Positions 54,718-64,000 of a stretch of DNA of 64,000 bases are shown here, in pieces. The DNA lies in assembly GCA_012064415.1 (NCBI GenBank), contig SSNU01000024.1, positions 1 through 64,000 on the forward strand, written 5' to 3'. How positions within the stretch are numbered: position 1 is the first letter of the stretch; each line of letters begins with the position of its first letter. The notes beneath the pieces were generated by a model. That model saw nothing but the letters and a program-made list of their open reading frames with translations, did no database searches and was not told where the DNA came from. The DNA is from Gyrodactylus bullatarudis. Taxonomy: Eukaryota; Platyhelminthes; Monogenea; Gyrodactylidea; Gyrodactylidae. The position numbers and the translations under genes were made by a program.

Positions 54718-57700
54718 ATGATACCCCCGCTCCAAGTAATGTTCTCCAACCAGTTAAACTTGTTCCTACTCATTATGGCCATCACTCAGGGTGAGTCTGT
54801 TTCTCTGGCTTCCACTTGAGAAGTCGTTCCAAGAACTTATCATTGAAGAAACTCTGAGGAATAGGTCTTGAAAAATAAATTTTATTAGTTAGATGACACA
54901 GATTTATTCGATTATTGAGTCTATTAAGCCACCATAGTATCAACCTGCTCTGTACAGATACACCCACATCTTCCCCATTTGAAGGCATGAATACTCATGG
55001 TTTCTTCATCGTCACAACCTTTAGCTTCAGATTTTGCAACAGGTTGAACTGGAATCAAAGATAGTTGGTTGAAATCCTCAGAATCTACAAAAGTCTTGGG
55101 ACACTGGCATTCACATGTTGCCCTAAAGGTTAACAAGACATCTTCTGGGTCCACAGTTGTAGTAGTGGTCTCATCAATTAGTGTTTCTGTAGAGAGGTCT
55201 GGTACACTCTGCACTAATACCCATGGAACTACTGCGAAAAGAGTGATCAACACACCTTTCATATTCTTAATTGCAATAATGAACCATTAAAGCATTCTTT
55301 TATACCCCCAGTGAGAGTTATGAGTGAGATAACACCTGACCTGTAACTAACTGGAAAAATAAACCTAAAAAATACCTCTCTCGGAATGCTATTCGGATGA
55401 ATTTCTATTTTTAAACTAAAATTCAATACTTGCAAATATTTAAACACTCTATTCTCTACATTCATTGAATAGGAACTCCGAAGTCGTGTGAATTCGGCCG
55501 AGATCAGATCATATTCAGTGCAAAAGAGCTCAAGTCCCCAGTTGGCGCCTTTAACTCGCCTGGCTGGCCAAATTCCTATCCGAGTGATGCTAGGTGCTTA
55601 TACCGATTTGTGGCTGGCCATAAGCAAAAAGTTAAGCTAACCTTTGATCATTTCAACGTTGAGGGAGCATCCCTAGAGTGAGTTTTAATCTCAAACATTC
55701 TCTCGCATATCTTAAATTGTATTCAATTTATTGAATGAACACTCGGAATGTTTAGTTTAGTGATATATTCATGAATGAAATTCTTAGTGATCGGAACAGA
55801 GAATCATGTGGAAATAAAAGCGTGTATTCTTTCCATTCCATAGATGTTCAAAGGACTTTCTTGACGTCTACATTGACATAGCGACAACAGATAAAGACAA
55901 CTCAGTCGACCAGTTATTGCATGCAGAGATCTCATCCACTACAACAACTCCATCCTCAATCGAAATTCTTCCCGTCCTTATGAAATCAAATGTCCTTGGG
56001 AGGTTTTGTGGTCATTCCCTTGAGTCGATTCCACGTACACTTGTCAGCCTCCATCGGGATATCATTCTGGACTTTTTCTCAGACTTTAACACCAAGGAGA
56101 ACTACAACCAGGACAATCACCTGGGCATTTTGGGATTTAATGGAACCTACGAGTTCATATCAGATGGTGAGTCTCTTTTTTATACATCTAGAGCTGTTCT
56201 ACCATCAGTTTAGGAAGAAGGAGACGAAGGGGCAGTGCATTAATTCCACTAATTCATCCACATGATCTCATTCCCAAAGTACCTTCTTTCTATTTTAATG
56301 TTCTCTCCAATGAGATCAGAATCATGTGTAGTCTTGTATGCATTACAAGGGGATGATTGTTCCTCGTCTAAATAAGTGTCTGAATTAAGATTAGGAATAA
56401 ATATTATTCTAAAAACCTTGGTACAGATTTAGAAAAAACCATTCAAAATTAAATAAAACATTAAAACCAATCAGATGACCATCTCCGATAACAATCATGT
56501 ATAAATTAAAGTCTTCTTGTCTTACATTGAAATTTTTTTCTATTTCTAATCAGAGGGCTACTATCCCGGGCGAGCCAAGTCCACTGTTGACTTTCCAATT
56601 TCTCTAGCTGAAGTGAACGCGGGTCCAATGCAGAGTCCGATCGCAATCCAAGAGCGGATTGCATTTCAGTTTGTCATTGAGCCAACAAAGCCATCGGGAG
56701 TGATTCTGTCACCGTCGTATCCTGGTCCACATTCCAGGAATATGGCTTGTGCCTACCTGATTAGGGTGGCCAACACCCAGCGTATAAAGATCACTCTCAC
56801 TGATATCTACATGACTGAGTATAAGGACTCGTGAGTAGAACTAGAAAAGAGAAAATATAATTCACATAATAATTCCCAATCCAGCTGAATTTTGTCTCTT
56901 TCATCTTTCAAAAGGAAGAATTTCCACAGTTGAATGAGCTGACAGATATATGCGCAGAAGAGAAGTAATCATTCTGATTGAGTTATCTACTCATCTGAAT
57001 TTGATTTAGAAAGAATATTGAGTTCTCCCCTCTCTCTGACATTCTTTGTAATAATTTATAATTTCGTTACGTGTGTAAGATTAAAAGGCTTCTTATTTAT
57101 CTTTAGCTGCATTTACGACTATATTTCCATCTATGATTCGGATCGAGCTGACAGCGAACGCCTTTTGGGCAAATTCTGCGGCGACTCATCTGGCTATGAG
57201 TTCTACAGTTCCTCAACCAACCTTCTCATTATTGGAGTCTTTAGTCAGCAGAATTTTATGAATCTCTCAATTCCCTACTACCGAGGATACAAACTCAACT
57301 ATGAAGTGAGCAACGACTATGTTGAGATACCGAACAGTCTCAAATTGAATCTAATCCCTGGCTCTGAATGCGACTACAAGTTCATCAGTTCCGGTCAGAG
57401 TGAAGGGACCATTATATTCCCCGACCTAACTCTGTCCAATCATCTGAGATTATTTGGCGGCCAAGGTAAGGACTGTAATTTCGTATTTATGGGTCTGCAC
57501 AACAACAGTCTGTTGGAGGTAGTCGAAATTACTTTCAAAAATGTCCAACTCCCAACCTCTACTCATGACATGTCGTAAGTTCCCTTTTCTCGTTTGGCAA
57601 TCATATTTAGCCCTTAAAATTTTTTTCGTCACTCGCATTCAATCTTTTGTCTATCTCCATAGGGTTTGTGATTACGCTAATTACAAATCTAATATTGTGT

Positions 57701-60700
57701 ATACCTGGAGATCAAATTGATAAAATAATATATATGATAGAAATAATCCAGTGGGACTTTAAGGCGTTAAGGTTCTGGTCTGATTTTCTCTCTGTTATAT
57801 TCGATGAAATTAAAGTTTTTTTGAGTTTTTGTTTAAAAAAAATACATTCAATGAGCTAAGGCCTCGCCCAATTTTTATGGGAAGAGAAGCCGAAATTCAA
57901 TAAGTGTAAAATCGTAGTAATGAAATGACCAGCATATTGTTGACTCAACTACAGAGGGTGGGTCTATACCTGAAAAGACACACAAACACTACTTTGACAG
58001 AATGCATTAGCCATGGTCGGTATACTAAAGTTGTGACATTTGATTTCCCACTGAAATTCTAAAGATAAACATTTCCCTCTGATAAACTTTAATCTTTAAG
58101 ATGTCAAAACGGATTTATTGGGCTCTATGGAAATCGTGGTCTTTTGGTTCCCTTGGAAGAGAATGAAATGAAACTACTCAGTCCATACAAGAGTGACACA
58201 AAAAGCCTCGCCCTCCTAAACCAGAGAGGTAGCGGTAAAAGTTTTGAATTTTGCCAACGACCCAAGCAAAACATTCGAGAATTTCTCAAGAGATCGAAAA
58301 CCTTTGTCTCTGATAGTTCAGTCATGATGTTGAAATACAAGACTCAAAATGGGAAAAACCAGGACAAGGATTCCATTCCCTTTTTTGATCTAAAATATAA
58401 ATTTCAAAACGGTAAGGTATTCTTGTTCATTATAGCTAATTATTACATTACTATTTATATTGTGGAACCGAGCTTTAATTACAAGCTATTCTCTGATTGG
58501 TTCTAAAAAATTTACAAATCATCCCTGATTGGTTGATTAGCTGGTATTTGTAAAAAGTATAGTAATTTTTTTTCATTGAAATTTATGAGTATCGATTTTA
58601 TGTCAACTTTCATCTCAGTTAATCTCATTAGAACTAATAACTTTAATTAGACTTTGGCATACCGGGTAAGAAGTTGGATCCGAAACTCTGTCAGTTTGTC
58701 TACGAGAGTAATGATAATGATTTCTCGAACAAGGACAATCTCAAGTACACATACTCTCCCCTCTATCCTGACAATTATCCCAACGAGTCTGTATGCATTT
58801 ACTTGTTCAAGTTGAAGCCAAAACAAGTCCTACGATTGGTCTTTAACTCCTTCAAGATTGCAGACTTTGGAAAGTGTAATGATGTATGTCTGTTTTGATT
58901 TAACTTTATTCCCAACAATTTTGAGATTAGCTCGAATTCTAATCTATAGATAAATCCTCATAATATAGTTGTCCCTCTGAATTTATATCTTATCTTGTTG
59001 AGAATCTCTTGTCTTGAAAATTGTTCAATGTTTCAGGAGAATTTCTTAATCTTTTAGGATTATCTACAAGTGGTGGAAATACGCCGGCCGATGAAGGAGG
59101 AAAATATCAAGAGTTTAGTCAATGATGCATACAAAACCCCTGATGGTAAAACCAAGGACACCCTACGCTGGGCATCCAGTTACAATTCCATGGAGATTTT
59201 AAAGACTGAAACTTATTGTGGAGATGTCATCCCAGGCCCTCTTATTACGTCATCTAAGGCAAAGTTGGTTTCTCCTCATTAATCTAAATATTTAATAATC
59301 TATCTTGATTACATTTCCTTGCCTACAGTGCTGTCATGCTTAGATTTCATTCCAATGTTACCGAAGAGGCTTCTGGCTTCTCCGTTGCATACGACTTTAT
59401 TGATGAGCCCCAACCGCTAGAGAGTTATTCCCTCAACTCTGACCTTAAAGTTGTCGAGAGCAAGTTATAAATTCAATTGCAATTAGAATACAGTTGAAAT
59501 CTAATCTTTATTTCTATTCAATTCTAACAGATGTTTGCCGGGGTAATTTGGTGTCAAAAACTGGAAGTGGCCAGCTAGTTAGTCCCAATTATCCCTCGAA
59601 TTATCCCAAGAATCTCAACTGTGAATGGCAGATCAACTCAAACAATGAGGATGGCATACCAAAGAGGCTACTAATTCATTTTGTCGAATTCAGTCTAGAA
59701 GGGAGCCAGAAGAATTGCTCGAACGCTCAAGTCAAAATATTCGAGGAGAACGCGGTAAAGCCATCCATGAGAATTTGTGGAGTTGACTCCTTTGTTAAAT
59801 CCTTTGCGACTTCGGCAAAATTCCTTCGGGTTGTCTTCCAGACTTCGAATAAGGTCATCGGCTCAACTGGCTTCCGAATGATCTGGACAGAAATCCTTCC
59901 AGACTCCTGCACTAATGGTTTCAAGTGTCAGGTAACTGGGTATTGTATAAATGAACATCTCTTATGCAACGGCCTTCTCAACTGTGGTACATTTCATGAT
60001 AGCCAGTCAAATGAAATAAACATTGATAGTTCTGACGAAGTCAACAAAAAGTGCATCTCCCCCACTAGCCATGGCTCCATCCAGATTGGAATCGGTGTCT
60101 TTATGACTATAGTCTTTTTGGGTCTCCTGGTTATTTTCATCTTATATAGGGAAAATAGTCGGAAGTCACTCAAGGCAAACTCATTTAACGATCACCTCGA
60201 GAATTTCCCTGACAGTAAGGCCTTCTTCAATGAGCAGTGTACCATTGGGGGCAAGCGTCCATCTACCTCGAATCAGGAATTCCAAAAGAAAACCTCCCTT
60301 TTGTACCATGACGAGTTGTCGTTTCCTCAGGCAAAGGACTTCCTAGAGGCCGATTCCCCGCCCAGACATCGACACATTTACCAGGTAATCCTAGTCAACA
60401 TTTTTTTCCGTTTCTCTCGGAAATTAATAACACTCTTCTTTCTAAAATTCAGATTGAAGACTTGACGAAAAAGGCAAATCCATTCGGAAAGTTTAACATG
60501 ACCAAGAGGAAAACGAAAAAGAACTACGACCAATTGGAAGGCTTCACAACAACACCCTCCTTCCTTAGTGACTCGACTGTAAATAATAATAATATTAATC
60601 CGTATTCTCCGACTGCCCATGTCCACAATAAGCGAATGGTGATGAACTCCCCGAGATCAACCAATCCTGGCAGTTACGCTTCCTCCTCCAGGAATCAACC

Positions 60701-60779
60701 TCAGTATACAACCATTGACAATCAAATGTTACCACCCCTCCAGACGAATCGACAACTACAAAAGGTATCCATGGTCTAG
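54718..60779 (+). CDS. lev-10: LEV-10-like receptor: five CUB domains, LDLa, one membrane span
   Basis: Eleven exons: 54718-54790, 55473-55677, 55844-56166, 56554-56830, 57107-57574, 58101-58411, 58651-58883, 59058-59263, 59329-59423 (end uncertain), 59531-60384, 60453-60779; phases agree; about 1123 residues. A signal peptide (LNLFLLIMAIT) is followed by five CUB units whose starts read AFNSPGWPNSYPSDARC, ILSPSYPGPHSRNMAC, a diverged third, YSPLYPDNYPNESVC and LVSPNYPSNYPKNLNC. An LDLa module follows (FKCQVTGYCINEHLLCNGLL, DSSDE), then a membrane span (VFMTIVFLGLLVIFILY) and a basic, Ser/Asn-rich tail of about 200 residues ending KVSMV. Five CUB plus LDLa plus one span is the layout of nematode LEV-10, which clusters acetylcholine receptors at muscle synapses; NETO proteins have only two CUBs. 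CUB1 carries an insertion (about residues 110-150). Intron 1 contains an antisense gene. Confidence 0.85.
54924..55262 (-). CDS. Small secreted cysteine-rich protein nested in LEV-10-like intron 1
   Basis: An uninterrupted 112-residue frame starts MKGVLITLFAVVPWVLVQS, a good signal peptide, followed by a Thr-rich acidic part (ETTTTTVDPED), then clustered cysteines CECQCPKTF, a single cysteine in AKGCDDEE and CGCIC near the end. A perfect TATAAAAG box sits 35 nt upstream of the ATG on the same strand. The gene lies antisense inside intron 1 (54791-55472) of the LEV-10-like receptor. No family recognised; a secreted, disulfide-rich protein is inferred. Confidence 0.7.
   Translation of the reverse strand: MKGVLITLFAVVPWVLVQSVPDLSTETLIDETTTTTVDPEDVLLTFRATCECQCPKTFVDSEDFNQLSLIPVQPVAKSEAKGCDDEETMSIHAFKWGRCGCICTEQVDTMVA
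55297..55304 (-). promoter_or_regulatory. TATA box of the nested gene
   Basis: TATAAAAG on the minus strand, 35 nt upstream of the ATG at 55262, giving a very short 5' leader. Confidence 0.6.
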
Positions 60780-61667
60780 CAGAAGCCGTAGGCCCTCTCT
60801 TTCCTATGTGAGAGAGAGACAAATTTGCTCAAAACTTTTTACAAAATTACTCGCACACAAGAAAACACATCCCTGTATTATAGTAGAAATACTGTACTGT
60901 ATTTTGATTATTGTTTCAGACTGTACTCAAATTGAATAATGAATGGAAAACAAACTATAGTTATTTTGTGCATAATTATATATCATATATGCCTCTGTTT
61001 GTGTGTGTTTTTTGAGGATGACATGCATTCCTCTAGATTGTGTTGTACAATGCAAAAGACCTTCCCCTCCTCCCCGATTCATTGATTCATATGTTATCTA
61101 CAGATAAAATGGGAGAATGATTAGAGAAATGTGATAAAGAGGTCGTTACATTTTATTATTGTACATTGAGTTGATATCAGTTCTTTTAGACAAATAATAA
61201 TTATTGTTATTCATTTAATCACATTTCTACTCAAAAGTAATATTGTGAAATAACACATATTTTATTGAAATGAATCCAAGGCATTAATTAATAGTTATCT
61301 GATCGTATTTAGTACGAAGCAACAAGTGCTTGAATGTAAAACCTGATGGTACCTCATGAAAGCATCACTTATTTACTACGATAAGTTACTTTTTCAATGA
61401 GTCACGTTCTCGATGGAGGTATTATTAAGGCAGGCGAAGAAAATCAGACAATCCTTGTCTGTGGGATAGACTACTACATTATCATTATCGATCCCTGATC
61501 GTACATAGATCGGGCTTAAATCAGATAAGTTGAATCGGAAGGCTATTGATGAATTTGGGCCACAAAACAATGTAATTATTATGTATAATAATACAGCAGA
61601 TTATTGGTATATATTACATTCGGTATGAAAATTGATTTACCAAAGTCTTATTGAATAAAGAGAGAAG
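60780..61667. other. 3' flank and intergenic stretch
   Basis: Contains the 3'UTR of the LEV-10-like gene; no further gene recognised. Confidence 0.4.
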
Positions 61668-61724
61668 ATGATGCCAGTTATTTCCTAAATAAGGCCTTTA
61701 TTTCAGTGTGATACGTTACATATA
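61668..61724 (+). repeat. Diverged solo MULE terminus
   Basis: AAATAAGGCCTTTATTTCAG, CAGTGTGATACGTTACATAT and flanking ATGCCA resemble the left terminal repeat of the element at 1276-2970, which has AAATAAGGGCCTTTATTTCGG and CAGTGTGATACATGCCATAT. A short internal deletion separates the two parts; there is no partner arm. Confidence 0.6.
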
Positions 61725-62827
61725 AGTACAAATTCGCAAAGATGAAGAATTAGTTCAAACTTGTTACAATTGTGGTTGGTCAATCCCTTGTTTTGTAAGA
61801 GCTGGCTACTAAAGGTTTTTTAGTTCATAATAATTTGAAAATTTTTCTTTCAATCGAAATTCTTTAAGACTTTTTATTCTACACCTCAGACGGGAAGAAA
61901 AACACTGGAAACATACATAACGATTTTTCTATTTTTTCTAGCTTTACGCGCATTTCAAAGACCTTTGCAAAAGCGCTGAATTCACGCATCATCGATGAAT
62001 TTTACGCTCTTTTTAGTGGGGATATAATCAATTTCAGATCCCCAAGTTTCCATACCTAAAATTTATCAATTAAGCTTATTAAGCAACTGAAAACTACACT
62101 ATTTTGGTTTTTTGGTCATAGCGGCCAAAATATTAACGGTAGGAAAATTCTGAAAGCTGATCTGAAATTAGGATTAAAAAATTTCATCCAAGAAATCTTG
62201 TATCTGATCAAGAAACTTATAATTTTTTTCAAATCACCTCATCTACACCTCATTGTGTGTTGGAGGGGAGAAGTCTGTTTTTGTAAATTTGTACTTTAGC
62301 AGATAGAGTTCAGGCAATTGTATATTTGAATTCTAAAGGTATAATTCCTCGACAAAAGATAAGTACAAATATACATGCATATTGAACAAATCAGTCATTT
62401 TTAAATATTATTTTCTGTTTTCAATTTAAAAGTAATGCATTGTTGCTTAGCAGACTGTTGTTCTGTTCTATTGTCAATTCTAATGTAATCGTTCACTATC
62501 GTTCGACTCAATTATGAAATTAAAATTTTCATTCAATGTTTTTTCTCTGTGGTCCAAAGTTCCTTTATCCACCTGTATAGTATACAGTGTATAGTCTCCT
62601 TGCTATGTGTTGTATTGATAAAAGGGAATATCTCTACTGTTTGAAAGGGAATATCTAATTAGAATTCCTGTTGTTTTTTATGCATACATATACGACAATA
62701 ATACGACACAGTGGAGATTTATAACAAAAGGTATTTTTAAAAATAGGCTGAATTTTATTGGAAAATTTGTCCATTTATTTTTCAAGCTTCAAATCTGAAG
62801 ATAGTGATCTGATGAGGGGGAGGGGCT
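61725..62827. other. Non-coding stretch
   Basis: No gene or RNA recognised. It includes the 3' flank of the neuropeptide-like gene, with a plus-strand TTTATT (AATAAA for that gene) at about 62776. Confidence 0.4.
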
Positions 62828-62992
62828 CTAGTCGAATTCCCACATCATTTCGGCTGCCCTCTTTGATGTTGATGCCTTGTCGAGGGGTCTGACAAGGAAT
62901 CTTGGACGTTCCTCCAACAGACCCGACTCAATTCCACAAAATGAAATGACCAGCACAGCAAGAACAGCATAGAAAAGATTCATCTTAAGCAT
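62828..62992 (-). CDS. Neuropeptide-like secreted precursor, 54 residues
   Basis: The frame begins MLKMNLFYAVLAVLVISFCG (signal peptide, cut probably after IES) and continues GLLEERPRFLVRPLDKASTS, a dibasic KR, and AAEMMWEFD before the stop. Short leader, basic residues and a KR cleavage site near the C-terminus are the layout of a neuropeptide or peptide-hormone precursor. A 79-nt 5'UTR intron (63075-62997, GTAAGT..TTTCTCAG) ends four bases before the ATG, and a TATAAATG box lies at 63128-63121. No known peptide family is recognised and there is no obvious C-terminal amidation glycine. Confidence 0.6.
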   Translation of the reverse strand: MLKMNLFYAVLAVLVISFCGIESGLLEERPRFLVRPLDKASTSKRAAEMMWEFD

Positions 62993-63120
62993 AGTTCTGA
63001 GAAAGATTTGGAAAGATTAGCTTTATTCATACATTTTCCATGTGATGGTGGAAACAATCTTTTGAGAGACTTACACTATATTATATCACAAGTAGACTGT
63101 AAAATTGGAAGAAATCAAGT

Positions 63121-63128
63121 CATTTATA
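63121..63128 (-). promoter_or_regulatory. TATA box of the neuropeptide-like gene
   Basis: TATAAATG on the minus strand, about 50 nt before the donor of the 5'UTR intron. Confidence 0.5.
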
Positions 63129-63462
63129 GAGGCAGTCATAATGGGCGATTGGCTGAAAATTCTATCATCTATCTCTTCAGATAAGTGAGATCAGTAAAGT
63201 TTGAACCAATGAGAATCATTCAGCACGGACACACATTCTCGCATGGAAATACAGGCCAGGATGCATGCGGTAAATTATGGAGTAATTACCAAAATCATCT
63301 TCTAGTCACATATACCTCTTTCTTGGGAAACTTGAGGGATACAGTGTCCGTCTGAATTTTTTACTTTCTATACACTTTTTTACTTCATAACACATCAGAT
63401 TCTTATCAGGGAAAAGTCATCATACACTTGTTTTAATTGTCATGGATAGTTGATGGGTTACA

Positions 63463-63602
63463 GATTACTAACAACTCTGTTAGTTTCAATGGAAAATCAG
63501 ATTCTAACCTCTCCATTGAACACTGTGTTCAGATACAATCGTGGACAGAGCTGGAAAGAAAAGTGCAACATATACCATCAGAATTTTGGAAGAAATTATC
63601 TT
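63463..63602 (+). other. Possible terminal exon of an unknown gene
   Basis: After an AG at 63462 an open frame reads ITNNSVSFNGKSDSNLSIEH then CVQIQSWTELERKVQHIPSE and FWKKLS before a stop. The composition is protein-like and the acceptor fair, but no upstream exon was found, and another frame of the same stretch is also open. No family recognised. Confidence 0.25.
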
Positions 63603-64000
63603 GAAGAAATCCAGAGAAAGGAAAATATGTTCATTAGAATCTACATGAAATGCGTTCTTTCTTTTGGAATTAAGAGAGTTCTTTAAAAACCCTTCTTTCA
63701 GATTGATGGAAGAATATATTTAGACACTCACAAGTAGTATTGGTATTTTATAATTTAATGACACGTGGCCAGATTCACGTTTGCCTCTTGCTCAATTTTT
63801 ATCGGTAAAAATGAAACTAGAGCAAAAAAGATTCATTTTTCTATTCTGTAAAATTTTTTCAAAGTGATAGAAATACATGATTTACGCCAATCTGTAGATT
63901 CTTTTACACTCAACAAATTTAGAAATAATAAATAAAGTGACTTCCACGAGTACCTTTTAAAGTCACATTTTATTACATTTTTATGATTGTAATTACTCAA

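Noticed and set aside
1..64000. CRISPR arrays, bacterial operons or prokaryotic contamination
   Set aside because: No regularly spaced direct repeats; genes have spliceosomal introns and metazoan domains throughout.

Overview
The window is animal nuclear DNA: AT-rich, with GT..AG introns, metazoan housekeeping and neuromuscular genes, and several families of DNA transposons and retroelements. I cannot fix the taxon. Many introns are extremely short: 27 nt in a transposase gene, 30 and 39 nt in cornichon, 32 nt in DTL, 40 and 51 nt in the carbonic anhydrases, 56 nt in an EF-hand gene. Introns this small are known in animals from mesozoans (dicyemids), but other small bilaterians are possible. 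The intact transposase at 23.3-24.9 kb is of a type I associate with arthropods, and the five-CUB/LDLa receptor matches nematode LEV-10.

Region 1 (1-22 kb) is a repeat-choked, very AT-rich stretch. It holds a plus-strand gene with unusually small exons. Its well-supported 3' part (11265-18276) encodes a divergent TSSK-like protein kinase of about 406 residues, spread over some 14 exons of which several are only 12-39 nt. Upstream (745-10216) lies a string of further candidate micro-exons, nearly all a multiple of three and in phase 0, between inserted MULEs, MITEs, foldback elements and a dead non-LTR retrotransposon. Region 2 (22.4-25.9 kb) is an apparently intact 3.5-kb DNA transposon with about 870-nt terminal inverted repeats and a two-exon transposase. 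A 0.75-kb foldback element follows.

Region 3 (27.8-34.6 kb) is gene-dense: PRPF19 (splicing/ubiquitin ligase), cornichon (ER cargo export) and DTL/CDT2 (CRL4 substrate receptor), the last two head to head; then a small unrecognised gene and a zinc-finger gene. Region 4 (34.6-43.7 kb) is mostly non-coding with microsatellites, a decayed Penelope-like element and foldback repeats.

Region 5 (43.7-64 kb) carries a four-EF-hand protein, a carbonic-anhydrase-related protein that has lost one zinc-ligand histidine, an intact GPI-type alpha carbonic anhydrase, a secreted six-cysteine protein, and an eleven-exon LEV-10-like receptor (five CUB, LDLa, one membrane span). A small secreted cysteine-rich protein is nested antisense in intron 1 of that receptor. 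A 54-residue neuropeptide-like precursor with its own TATA box and 5'UTR intron lies near the right end. Several of these point to neuromuscular or secretory biology, but no pathway links them all.
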